The position numbers and the translations under genes are program-made. The notes beneath the pieces were generated by a model. The model was not told the origin of the DNA, made no database searches, and worked only from the letters and a program-made list of their open reading frames with translations. From the NCBI GenBank assembly GCA_035497635.1, contig DATJDB010000300.1, forward strand, positions 1 to 10,568: a stretch of DNA of 10,568 nucleotides, in the 5' to 3' direction. Source of the stretch: Serpens sp035497635 (GTDB taxonomy: Bacteria; Pseudomonadota; Gammaproteobacteria; Pseudomonadales; Pseudomonadaceae). Numbering within the stretch: position 1 is the first letter of the stretch; every line of letters starts with the position of its first letter. Below are positions 1 to 5,817 of the stretch, piece by piece.

Positions 1-24
1 CGTCCGAACGTGATGCTTCGAACC

Positions 25-117
25 TGTGGGGCCGGCTTTACGCCGGCCAGCGGAGTTCGATAGCCATGCGCAGGTGTCGGCCCAGCCACCACCGGCCAGG
101 ATAAACCCGGCCCTACA
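25..117. repeat. GGCC-type REP pair (REPIN-like palindrome), copy 1
   Basis: The outer ends are inverted: TGTGGGGCCGGCTT on the left and a near-match to CCCGGCCCCACA on the right (here CCCGGCCCTACA). Inside are two hairpins, GCCGGC..GCCGGC on the left and GGCC..GGATAAACCCGGCC on the right. The same outline recurs twice at 5517-5777, but the middle of this copy is diverged. The layout of two inward-facing REP hairpins is that of Pseudomonas REPINs, which are non-autonomous and normally mobilised by a RAYT transposase encoded elsewhere. Positions 1-24 show nothing recognisable. Confidence 0.75.
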
Positions 118-144
118 TAGCTCGGCATTTCGCCACCCCAAAAC

Positions 145-176
145 AAAAAAAGGGCCGCTTTCGCGACCCTTTTTTT
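145..176 (-). terminator. Intrinsic terminator of tRNA-Val
   Basis: Read on the minus strand, the stem GGGTCGC / GCGGCCC closes a GAAA tetraloop with one G-U pair and is followed by seven T. A run of seven A precedes the stem, so the hairpin can be extended by A-U pairs and could also stop transcription coming from the left. It begins 8 bp downstream of the tRNA 3' CCA, so it fits as the end of a monocistronic tRNA transcript. Confidence 0.9.
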
Positions 177-183
177 ATCTATC

Positions 184-259
184 TGGTAGGCACAATTGGA
201 TTCGAACCAACGACCCCCACCATGTCAAGGTGGTGCTCTAACCAACTGAGCTATGTGCC
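184..259 (-). tRNA. tRNA-Val, anticodon GAC
   Basis: The minus strand folds into a complete 76-nt cloverleaf. It has an acceptor stem starting GGCACAT, a D-arm with AGCTCAGTTGGTTAGAG, an anticodon stem CCACC/GGTGG around loop TTGACAT (anticodon GAC, reading GUC and GUU valine codons), a T-arm with GGTTCGAATCC, and an encoded 3' CCA. It has its own promoter immediately upstream and an intrinsic terminator immediately downstream, so it is probably transcribed alone. tRNA genes are frequent integration sites, but no integrase or duplicated 3' end is seen nearby. Confidence 0.97.
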
Positions 260-272
260 TTCAAGGCCGCGC

Positions 273-300
273 ATTCTACGCAAATAGTGCGGCTTGTCAA
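273..300 (-). promoter_or_regulatory. Sigma-70 promoter of tRNA-Val
   Basis: On the minus strand a perfect -35 TTGACA (295-300) and a -10 TAGAAT (273-278) are separated by 16 bp. The -10 ends 13 bp before the first base of the tRNA, which gives a 5' leader of only a few bases for RNase P to remove. The segment just after the -10 is GC-rich (GCGCGG), which is typical of stringently controlled stable-RNA promoters. The promoter sits only 9 bp past the stop codon of the upstream small gene. Confidence 0.85.
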
Positions 301-309
301 AGGTCACTT

Positions 310-615
310 CTACTCCACGTTTTCGGTGGCTTTTTCCACCTCGTCCATGCGCTGTTCATAGCGGGCGCACTCGTCCTGCAAGCCCTGATCGGTGCGTGGC
401 AGCGTGTCTGTGCGGCGCTTCAGTTCCATGTCGCTCAACTCCTCATGAATCTGCTGCGCCTTCTGCGGGTCGCCGCCGGTGGCGTCGTGGATTTCCTGCG
501 CGAGGTCGCCGGCCCGTTCACGGGTATCGCGCGGCGTGCAGTCACGTTCCTCGGCCCAGGTGAGTCCGCTCAATCCCAGCAGAATGGTGGCGGCCAGTGC
601 GGTGAGGTGTTTCAT
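310..615 (-). CDS. Small secreted (periplasmic) protein, unknown function
   Basis: The product is a 101-residue protein that I do not recognise. Residues 1-21 look like a Sec signal peptide: MKHL, a hydrophobic core, then a T-W-A cleavage site before EERDC. The mature part of about 80 residues is strongly charged, probably all-helical (residues 30-70 and 77-100), and has exactly two cysteines, C26 near the new N-terminus and C83. They could form one disulfide. I chose the ATG at 615 because GGAGGG lies 7 bases upstream and the signal peptide starts there; an in-frame ATG at 630 overlaps that ribosome-binding site and is unlikely. It lies 87 bp downstream of egtD on the same strand and could be read from the same transcript, but it has its own strong ribosome-binding site. 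No link to ergothioneine is shown. Confidence 0.75.
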   Translation of the reverse strand: MKHLTALAATILLGLSGLTWAEERDCTPRDTRERAGDLAQEIHDATGGDPQKAQQIHEELSDMELKRRTDTLPRTDQGLQDECARYEQRMDEVEKATENVE

Positions 616-669
616 GGCTGTTCCCTCCATACGTCCAGGTGGTTGCCTGTGTAGTGGAGTGGCAGGGGC

Positions 670-691
670 CGCCCGGCGTTCGGGCCGGGCG
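670..691 (-). terminator. GC hairpin after egtD, possible weak terminator
   Basis: CGCCCGGC and GCCGGGCG form a perfect 8-bp stem with a 6-base loop, starting 11 bp past the egtD stop codon. There is no run of T after it on either strand, so it is not a canonical intrinsic terminator. It may slow polymerase, help Rho, or protect the 3' end of the egtBD message. Confidence 0.4.
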
Positions 692-702
692 ACGGGTGTT
701 CT

Positions 703-1665
703 CTAGGCGCTGCGCAGGAAATGCACGCTGAACAGCCGCTCGGCATCCATCCACAGCGCGCGTCCCTGAAAGCCGGCGCGCTCGGCCAGGCGCAGGAAGC
801 CCTCGGGGCTGTACTTGTAGGAATTCTCGGTGTGCAGGCTTTCGCCGGGCGTGAAGCCGAAGGTGCGGCCGTCGATGCGCACCTGTTGCGTCAGCGGGCT
901 GAACAGGTGCATTTCGATGCGCGATGCGACCGGGTTGAAGAACGCCCGGTGGCGAAAGCGGCGCGGCTGGATGTCGCTGTCCAGTTCGCGGCGGATGCGC
1001 TCGAGCAAATTCAAATTGAAGGCGGCGGTGACGCCGGCTCGGTCGTTGTACGCGGCTTCCAGACGGTCGCGGTCCTTGATCAGGTCGACGCCGATCAGCA
1101 GGTCGCAGCCGCCCGGCAGCAGCCGGCGCAGATGGCGCAGGAAATCCAGCGCATGGGCAGGCTCGAAGTTGCCAATGCTCGAGCCGGGAAAGAAGGCCAG
1201 CGGCCGCGCGCGTCTGAAGGCCTGGGGCAGGCGCAGCGGGCGACAGAAGTCGGCGCAGGCGGCGTGCACCTCCAGCCAGGGATAGTCGGCAGCCAGCCGC
1301 CGCGTGCTGTCGATGAGGAATTCACGGCTGATGTCGATGCCCAGGTAGCGGCTCGGCTGCAGGGTTTCCAGTAGCAGGCGCACCTTGCGACTGGCGCCGC
1401 TGCCCAGTTCCAACAGCGGCGTCTCCGGCCCCACCAGCCTGGCGATCTCGTCGCAGGCCTCGGCCAGGATGCTCTCCTCCGTACGGGTCGGGTAGTACTC
1501 CGGCTGCTCGCAGATCTGCTCGAACAGCCGCGAGCCCGTGGCATCGTAGAAATGCTTCGGCGAAGTCTGCTTGGGGCTGGCGGCAAAGCCGGCGAGGATG
1601 TCATCGCCCAGGCTGGCGCTGCGCGGGTGATGGTCGTGGTAACGCACCGTGGCGGTTGCGGTCAT
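703..1665 (-). CDS. egtD: EgtD: L-histidine N-alpha-methyltransferase
   Basis: EgtD is a SAM-dependent enzyme that methylates the alpha-amino group of histidine three times to give hercynine, the first step of ergothioneine synthesis. The 320-residue length matches the family (about 320). Visible family marks are KHFYDATGSRLFEQI (37-51), EYYPTRTE (56-63), the SAM loop LLELGSGASRK (84-94), the acidic strand end GID (109-111), FFPGSSIGNF (158-167), AAYND (204-208) and HTENSYKYS (278-286). Y40, Y57, N166, Y206, E280 and S282 sit where the known actinobacterial EgtD has its histidine-binding residues; this alignment is from memory. The start ATG overlaps the egtB stop (ATGA, 4 bp), so translation is probably coupled. 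The stop is TAG. The protein should be cytoplasmic. Nothing is truncated. Confidence 0.96.
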   Translation of the reverse strand: MTATATVRYHDHHPRSASLGDDILAGFAASPKQTSPKHFYDATGSRLFEQICEQPEYYPTRTEESILAEACDEIARLVGPETPLLELGSGASRKVRLLLETLQPSRYLGIDISREFLIDSTRRLAADYPWLEVHAACADFCRPLRLPQAFRRARPLAFFPGSSIGNFEPAHALDFLRHLRRLLPGGCDLLIGVDLIKDRDRLEAAYNDRAGVTAAFNLNLLERIRRELDSDIQPRRFRHRAFFNPVASRIEMHLFSPLTQQVRIDGRTFGFTPGESLHTENSYKYSPEGFLRLAERAGFQGRALWMDAERLFSVHFLRSA

Positions 1666-2966
1666 GCGGTTTCGTCCCGGGCCAGGCGCAGGCCGCTGAA
1701 GGCCCAGCGCATGTGTGGATAGAAGAAGTTGCGGTAGCTGGCGCGCAGGTGCCCCGGCGGGGTGACGCAACAGCCGCCGCGCAGCACCTGCTGGCCGCAC
1801 ATGAACTTGCCGTTGTATTCGCCCAGGCTCCCGGCCAGCGGCTGAAAGCCGGGGTAGGGCTGGAAGGCGCTGGAGGTCCAATCCCAGACATCGCCGAATA
1901 ACTGTGCCGGCTGGGTTCCGGACAGGCTTGGCGAGGGTTGCGGGCGCAGCAGGCCGGCATCCAGAAAGTGACCCTGCACCGGCTGGTTCTGGGCCAGGCA
2001 TTCCCACTCTGCCTCGGACGGCAGGCGCGCACCGGTCCAGCGCGCATAGGCGTCGGCTTCGTAGAAGCTCAGGTGGCAGACCGGCGCGGACAGGTTCAGG
2101 GGCTGCAGTCCGGCCAGGGTGAATTCCCACCAGCCGCGCTCCTCGTCGTGCCGCCAGTACAGCGGCGCCTGCCAGTTCGCCTGGCGCAGCGTCGCCCAGC
2201 CGTCGGACAGCCATAGCTCGCTGCGGTTGTAGCCGCCGTCCAGTAGGAAGGCCCGGTAGTCGGCGTTGCTCACCGGGCGGCTGGCGAGGCTGAAAGGCTC
2301 CAGCCAGACCCGATGGCGCGGCCGCTCGCAATCGAAGGCGAAGCTGTCGCCGGCGTGACCGATTTCCACCCGTCCGCCGGGATGGCTGTGCCAGCGCAGC
2401 GGCGCGGGCGGCTGCTCGGAGATCGTCGGTAGATCGTCCCGGTAGGCCGGCGCCAGCGGGTTGAGCGAAAAGTTGAAGAGGATATCCATCAGCAGCAGCT
2501 CCTGGTGCTGCTGTTCGTGATGCAGGCCCAGCTCCAGACGCTGGCACAGGACCGCCAGATGCTCGCTCGGCGGCCGATCCAGCAGCTCCTCGATCGCCAG
2601 GTTGACCACCCGGCGCCAGTTGAGCACCTCGGCCACGGTGGGGCGCGACAGCAGCCCGCGTTGCGGACGTGGGAACGGCTGGCCATGGGTCAGGTAGTAG
2701 GAATTGAACAGGGCGTCGTAGCGGCTGTCCGGGCTGCGATAGCCAGCCTGGAAGGGCAGCAGCAGAAAGGCCTCGAAGAACCAGGTGGTATGCGCCAGAT
2801 GCCACTTCGGCGGGCTGGCGTCGGGCATGCCCTGGATGCCGTAATCCTCGATGGCCAGCGGCGCGCACAAGGCCTCGCTGGTGGCGCGCACCTGGCGAAA
2901 GCGCTCGCGCAGGGCTTGCAGCGCCGCGCCGGGGTCGTTCTTTATGTGGAGCGCCTGAGCCGGCAT
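1662..2966 (-). CDS. egtB: EgtB: hercynine sulfoxide synthase, non-haem iron
   Basis: EgtB is an iron- and O2-dependent enzyme that joins hercynine to a cysteine-type thiol with sulfoxidation, the key step in ergothioneine synthesis. The protein has 434 residues. A DinB-like helical domain (about 20-165) holds the probable iron ligands H59 (WHLAHTT) and H150/H154 (HHEQQHQE). An FGE-sulfatase domain (about 195-430) carries RPVSNADYRAF (230-240), RLPSEAEWE (314-322), FGDVWDWTSS (357-366), YNGKFMCGQQVLRGGCC (384-400) and YRNFFYPHMRWAFSGLRLAR (411-430). The paired tyrosines Y90-Y91 in FNSYY resemble the type-II EgtB active site, which bears on whether the thiol donor is cysteine or gamma-glutamylcysteine. 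The ribosome-binding site is weak (GGA about 8 bases upstream). It is the first gene of an operon with egtD. It could instead be a selenoneine enzyme (SenA is homologous), but pairing with egtD and the absence of SenB/SenC favour EgtB. Confidence 0.94.
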   Translation of the reverse strand: MPAQALHIKNDPGAALQALRERFRQVRATSEALCAPLAIEDYGIQGMPDASPPKWHLAHTTWFFEAFLLLPFQAGYRSPDSRYDALFNSYYLTHGQPFPRPQRGLLSRPTVAEVLNWRRVVNLAIEELLDRPPSEHLAVLCQRLELGLHHEQQHQELLLMDILFNFSLNPLAPAYRDDLPTISEQPPAPLRWHSHPGGRVEIGHAGDSFAFDCERPRHRVWLEPFSLASRPVSNADYRAFLLDGGYNRSELWLSDGWATLRQANWQAPLYWRHDEERGWWEFTLAGLQPLNLSAPVCHLSFYEADAYARWTGARLPSEAEWECLAQNQPVQGHFLDAGLLRPQPSPSLSGTQPAQLFGDVWDWTSSAFQPYPGFQPLAGSLGEYNGKFMCGQQVLRGGCCVTPPGHLRASYRNFFYPHMRWAFSGLRLARDETA

Positions 2967-3056
2967 GAAGATCGTCCGTAAACCCTGAACCCAAGGAAAA
3001 CGACCGGCGCAGATGCAGCAAAGTTCGTCCGGGCTGGCTGACTGGGCACGGCTTTG

Positions 3057-3126
3057 GTGGGAGCGAATTCATTCGCGAGCTTTTCCGTGGTCACCACTAG
3101 AAGCTCGCGAATGAATTCGCTCCCAC
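3057..3126. repeat. REPIN: perfect 26-bp inverted repeat (GAGCG...CGCGAGCTT family)
   Basis: Left arm 3057-3082 (GTGGGAGCG, then AATTCATT, then CGCGAGCTT) is an exact reverse complement of right arm 3101-3126. The 18-base spacer contains a second small palindrome, GTGGTCACCAC (3087-3097). Each arm is itself a REP-like hairpin (CGAATTCATTCG). The same REP core recurs at 8711-8741 and 10487-10564. It sits in the 245-bp gap between the divergent egtB and ABC-exporter genes. The rest of that gap shows no confident promoter on either strand. Confidence 0.88.
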
Positions 3127-3211
3127 AGTCACCGCCCGTCGGCTTGCGTGTTGCCCAGCGCAGGCCCAGCATAGGGCCCCTGTTTTTCGCTGTTCCCAAG
3201 GATTCCTTCCC

Positions 3212-5017
3212 ATGTCCACCGACGCAACGGTCACGCCCGTCAAGCGCGCCGAGCAGGCGCGCGGCGACGTCGCGGTGATCCGCGACCTGCTGCCCTACCT
3301 GAAACCCTATATCGGTCGCATTCTGCTGGCGCTGGGCCTGGTGTTCGCCGCCAAGCTGCTCAACCTGCTGGTGCCGTTCGTTCTCAAGTACATCGTCGAC
3401 GACCTCAACGTCGAACCCAGCCTGATGCTCTTGCCGGTCGGCTTGCTGCTGGCCTACGGCGCCTCGCGCATCGGCGTCACGCTGTTCACCGAGCTGCGCC
3501 AGGTGGTGTTCGCCCGGGTCATGGCGCGCACCTCGCGGCAGGTGACGCTGCAAGTGTTCCGCCATCTGCACGCGCTGAGCCTGAAGTTCCACCTGGGCCG
3601 GCGCACCGGCGGCGTGGCGCGGGATGTGGAGCGCGGCGGATCGGCGATTGCCGACCTGCTGGACTGGACGCTGTATTCGATCATCCCGATCCTGCTCGAA
3701 GTGCTGCTGGTCACTGTGGTGCTGGTCTGGGTCTACGACTGGCGCTTCGCCGCCGTCACCCTGGCCACGCTGGCGGCCTACGCGCTGTGGACCTTCTCGG
3801 TCACGGAATGGCGCACCCGCTATTACCGCGCCTCGGTGGAAGCCGATACCCGCGCCAACGAACGTGCCGTGGATTCGCTGCTCAACTACGAGACGGTCAA
3901 GTACTTCAACAACGAAGCCCACGAAGCGGCCCGCTACGACGAGAACCTGCGCACTCTGGAGGAGACCAAGGTCAAGTCAACCACCAGCCTGGCGGTGCTC
4001 AACCTGGGTCAGGCGGCCATCGTCTCCGTGGGTGTGACGGCGATGATGTGGCTGGCCGCCTCCGGCGTGGTGGCCGGCGCCATGACTGTTGGCGATCTGG
4101 TGCTGGTCAATGCCTACCTGCTGCAGCTGTCCGCGCCGCTGTTTCTGCTCGGCATGATGTACCGCGAGGTGAAGCAGGCGCTGACCAACATGGAGCGCCT
4201 GTTCGGCTTGCTCGACGAGCGTCAGGATGTGCAGGACGCGCCGGACGCGGTGGCGCTGGACAGCCGCCGACCCACCGTGCGCTTCGAGAGCGTGCGCTTC
4301 GGCTATGACCCGCGGCGCGAAATCCTGCACGGTGTGGATTTCCAGATTCCCGCCGGCGGCACCGTGGCGGTGGTCGGCCACTCGGGCTCGGGCAAATCCA
4401 CCCTGGCGCGCCTGCTGTATCGCTTCTATGACGTGGGCGAGGGGCGCATCACCGTGGATGGCCACGATCTGCGCCAGCTGAGCCAGGCCTCGCTGCGCGG
4501 CGCCATTGGCATCGTTCCCCAGGACACGGTGCTGTTCAACGACAGCATTTACTACAACATCCGCTACGGCCGCCCCGAGGCGACTCGTGAAGAAGTGGAG
4601 GCCGCCGCCCGTGCCGCGCATATCCACCGCTTCATCGAAAGCCTGCCGGACGGTTACGACACCCCGGTCGGCGAGCGTGGCCTGAAGCTTTCCGGCGGCG
4701 AAAAGCAGCGGGTGGCCATCGCCCGGGCAATCCTCAAGAACCCGGGCATCCTGATCTTTGACGAGGCCACCTCGGCGCTGGACTCCAAGTCCGAGCGCGC
4801 CATTCAGGCCGAGCTGGAGCGCATCCAGGTGGGCCGCACCACGCTGGTGATCGCCCACCGGCTCTCCACGGTAATGAATGCCGATCAGATTCTGGTGATG
4901 GATGCCGGCCAGGTGGTCGAGCGCGGCAGCCACAGCGAACTGCTGGCGCTCGATGGCCATTACGCGCAGATGTGGCGCCTGCAGCAGAGCGAGAAGGCGA
5001 AGGAGGCGGGTAATTAA
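3212..5017 (+). CDS. ABC exporter, ATM1/HMT1 family (permease fused to ATPase)
   Basis: The product is a 601-residue half-transporter that would work as a homodimer in the inner membrane. Residues 25-320 form the membrane domain with about six helices. They include NYETVKYFNNE (225-235), a hallmark of the ATM1 group, and N264/Q267, spaced like the glutathione-contacting pair of bacterial Atm1. The nucleotide-binding domain (about 356-590) is intact: Walker A GHSGSGKST (389-397), Q-loop Q437, signature LSGGE (493-497), Walker B with catalytic E518 (ILIFDEATSALD), D-loop SALD and switch H549. Known members export glutathione-linked sulfur or metal conjugates, or confer metal tolerance; the substrate here is not shown. 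The ATG was chosen because AAGGA lies 9 bases upstream. The MsbA lipid flippase is less likely because of the ATM1 motif. The gene stands alone, divergent from egtB. Confidence 0.9.
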   Translation: MSTDATVTPVKRAEQARGDVAVIRDLLPYLKPYIGRILLALGLVFAAKLLNLLVPFVLKYIVDDLNVEPSLMLLPVGLLLAYGASRIGVTLFTELRQVVFARVMARTSRQVTLQVFRHLHALSLKFHLGRRTGGVARDVERGGSAIADLLDWTLYSIIPILLEVLLVTVVLVWVYDWRFAAVTLATLAAYALWTFSVTEWRTRYYRASVEADTRANERAVDSLLNYETVKYFNNEAHEAARYDENLRTLEETKVKSTTSLAVLNLGQAAIVSVGVTAMMWLAASGVVAGAMTVGDLVLVNAYLLQLSAPLFLLGMMYREVKQALTNMERLFGLLDERQDVQDAPDAVALDSRRPTVRFESVRFGYDPRREILHGVDFQIPAGGTVAVVGHSGSGKSTLARLLYRFYDVGEGRITVDGHDLRQLSQASLRGAIGIVPQDTVLFNDSIYYNIRYGRPEATREEVEAAARAAHIHRFIESLPDGYDTPVGERGLKLSGGEKQRVAIARAILKNPGILIFDEATSALDSKSERAIQAELERIQVGRTTLVIAHRLSTVMNADQILVMDAGQVVERGSHSELLALDGHYAQMWRLQQSEKAKEAGN

Positions 5018-5020
5018 CAG

Positions 5021-5153
5021 GCCGTTGAAAACGTAGGCGAGGCAGGCAAGACGAGGCAGAAACAGCCGAGGACGCGCAGTTTAGGTGTGCTAAATGAGCA
5101 GGCCGAGGCTGTTTCTAACGAAGGATTGCCAACGCAGGTAGTTTTCAACCGTT
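5021..5153. repeat. Large imperfect palindrome filling a convergent gene junction
   Basis: A palindrome of about 130 bp is centred at 5087. Outer arms are TTGAAAAC (5025-5032) and GTTTTCAA (5141-5148). Middle arms are AGAAACAGCC (5058-5067) and GGCTGTTTCT (5107-5116), an exact match. The core is TTTAG-gtgtg-CTAAA (5080-5094). All three share the same centre of symmetry; the stretches between them match less well. It starts about 4 bp after the ABC-exporter stop and runs into the stop codon of the convergent membrane-protein gene, so it makes up the whole intergenic space. I recall similar elements in other Pseudomonas genomes. It could be a MITE-like element or a bidirectional terminator. It codes for nothing. 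Confidence 0.8.
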
Positions 5154-5421
5154 AGAGGCCGGTGCTGACCCAGGACAGGGTCACCGCCACCGTCAGGCTG
5201 AGCGCGCCGAAGCGGGTGAAGAAGCTGTCCACGCGGTGGCGCGCCGCCAGGGTGATGGCGCCCTTGAAGTCGCCGGCAACCACGCGCAGCTTGAACAGAT
5301 GCCGGCGCCGCTGGGTGGCGAACAGCAGCCAGGAGCCGGCCAGCGCCACGAGCAGGGCCAGGGAATTGAGGATCTGCGCCGGATAGGCGAGGGGAACGCT
5401 CCAAAGAGCCTGCAGCGACAT
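5152..5421 (-). CDS. Small two-helix membrane protein, unknown function
   Basis: The product is an 89-residue protein that I do not recognise. It has two probable transmembrane helices, residues about 15-34 (ILNSLALLVALAGSWLLFA) and 68-87 (FGALSLTVAVTLSWVSTG), joined by a basic loop with QRRRHLFKLR that should lie in the cytoplasm. Two ATG codons are adjacent (5424 and 5421). The second is preferred because GGGAG lies 6 bases before it and only 3 before the first. A hairpin (5436-5454) stands just upstream of the ribosome-binding site. The TAA stop lies at the edge of the large palindrome 5021-5153, so the last residues or the stop itself may have been set by that insertion. It has no close partner: yajG is about 400 bp upstream on the same strand, with repeats in between. 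Confidence 0.7.
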   Translation of the reverse strand: MSLQALWSVPLAYPAQILNSLALLVALAGSWLLFATQRRRHLFKLRVVAGDFKGAITLAARHRVDSFFTRFGALSLTVAVTLSWVSTGL

Positions 5422-5435
5422 CATTGACTCCCGCG

Positions 5436-5454
5436 TCGGGCAAGGGCTGCCCGA
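5436..5454 (-). promoter_or_regulatory. Hairpin in the leader of the small membrane protein
   Basis: TCGGGCA and TGCCCGA form a perfect 7-bp stem with a 5-base loop. On the minus strand it ends about 5 bases before the GGGAG ribosome-binding site. It may influence translation initiation or mRNA stability; there is no T run, so it is not a terminator. Confidence 0.35.
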
Positions 5455-5516
5455 GGCTGTGAAAAAAGGCGGGGAATTTTAATCAGGCGGGACGGCGACG
5501 GGGAGATTTTCCGACC

Positions 5517-5646
5517 AATGCGGAGACTTTTTATGTGGGCGCCCGCTCTTGTGGGGCCGGCTTGATGCCGGCCGGCGGAGCGGGACGCCATGGCGTAGTT
5601 GCAGCCTCAGCTCCGTTGGCCGGGATAAACCCGGCCCCACAGGGGT
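5517..5646. repeat. GGCC-type REP pair, tandem unit A (130 bp)
   Basis: This is the first of two near-identical direct repeats, starting AATGCGGAGAC and ending CCCCACAGGGGT. Within it, TGTGGGGCCGG and CCGGCCCCACA form an outer inverted repeat. GCCGGC-TTGAT-GCCGGC and GGCCGGG-ATAAA-CCCGGCC are inner hairpins, and GGCGGAGC and GCTCCGTTG face each other across the centre. It is of the same class as 25-117. The gap from 5425 to 5817 contains no gene; apart from the hairpin at 5436-5454 and these repeats I see nothing in it. Confidence 0.9.
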
Positions 5647-5777
5647 AATGCGGAGACCTTTTTATGTGGGCGCCCGCTCTTGTGGGGCCGGCTTAATGCC
5701 GGCCGGCGGAGCGGGACGCTATGTGCGTAGTTGCAGCCTCAGCTCCGTTGGCCGGGATAAACCCGGCCCATAGGGGT
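5647..5777. repeat. GGCC-type REP pair, tandem unit B (131 bp)
   Basis: This is the second direct copy, head-to-tail with 5517-5646. Visible differences are few: an extra C after GGAGAC, TTGATG changed to TTAATG, CCATGGCG changed to CTATGTGCG, and a damaged right end (CCCATAGG in place of CCCCACAGG). The near-identity including the 30-bp flank AATGCGGAGAC...CTCT shows that the unit was duplicated with flanking DNA, by slippage or unequal recombination, and did not insert twice. It lies 40 bp downstream of the yajG stop. Confidence 0.9.
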
Positions 5778-5817
5778 ATTGCCGGGTAGGCAGTGCGTAG
5801 GGCGCTGCGATGCGTGC

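Noticed and set aside
26..241. Open frame across the left REP pair and the tRNA
   Set aside because: It reads through a REP palindrome, a terminator and the antisense of a tRNA, so it is not a gene.
184..259. tRNA-Val as the attachment site of a genomic island
   Set aside because: There is no integrase, no duplicated tRNA 3' end and no foreign-looking gene content next to it within the window.
1662..2966. SenA of a selenoneine pathway in place of EgtB
   Set aside because: It is directly coupled to egtD and there is no SenB or SenC partner. The glycosyltransferase 6 kb away opens like lipid-type GT4 enzymes and is not linked to this operon.
703..3072. One 789-codon minus-strand open frame spanning egtD and the egtB region as a fusion protein
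   Set aside because: Only its last 320 codons are EgtD. The upstream part is proline-, alanine- and arginine-rich shadow of egtB in another frame, while the true egtB frame has full family motifs and overlaps the egtD start by 4 bp.
2942..3922. Long minus-strand open frame of 326 codons opposite the ABC exporter start
   Set aside because: Its product is low-complexity Q/R/H-rich text typical of the antisense of a GC-rich gene, and it crosses a REPIN. Similar antisense frames opposite the exporter, mqo and the glycosyltransferase were dropped for the same reason.
5517..5777. Repeat array as a CRISPR
   Set aside because: There are only two units of 130 bp without short repeats and unique spacers, and no cas genes; each unit is a REP pair.
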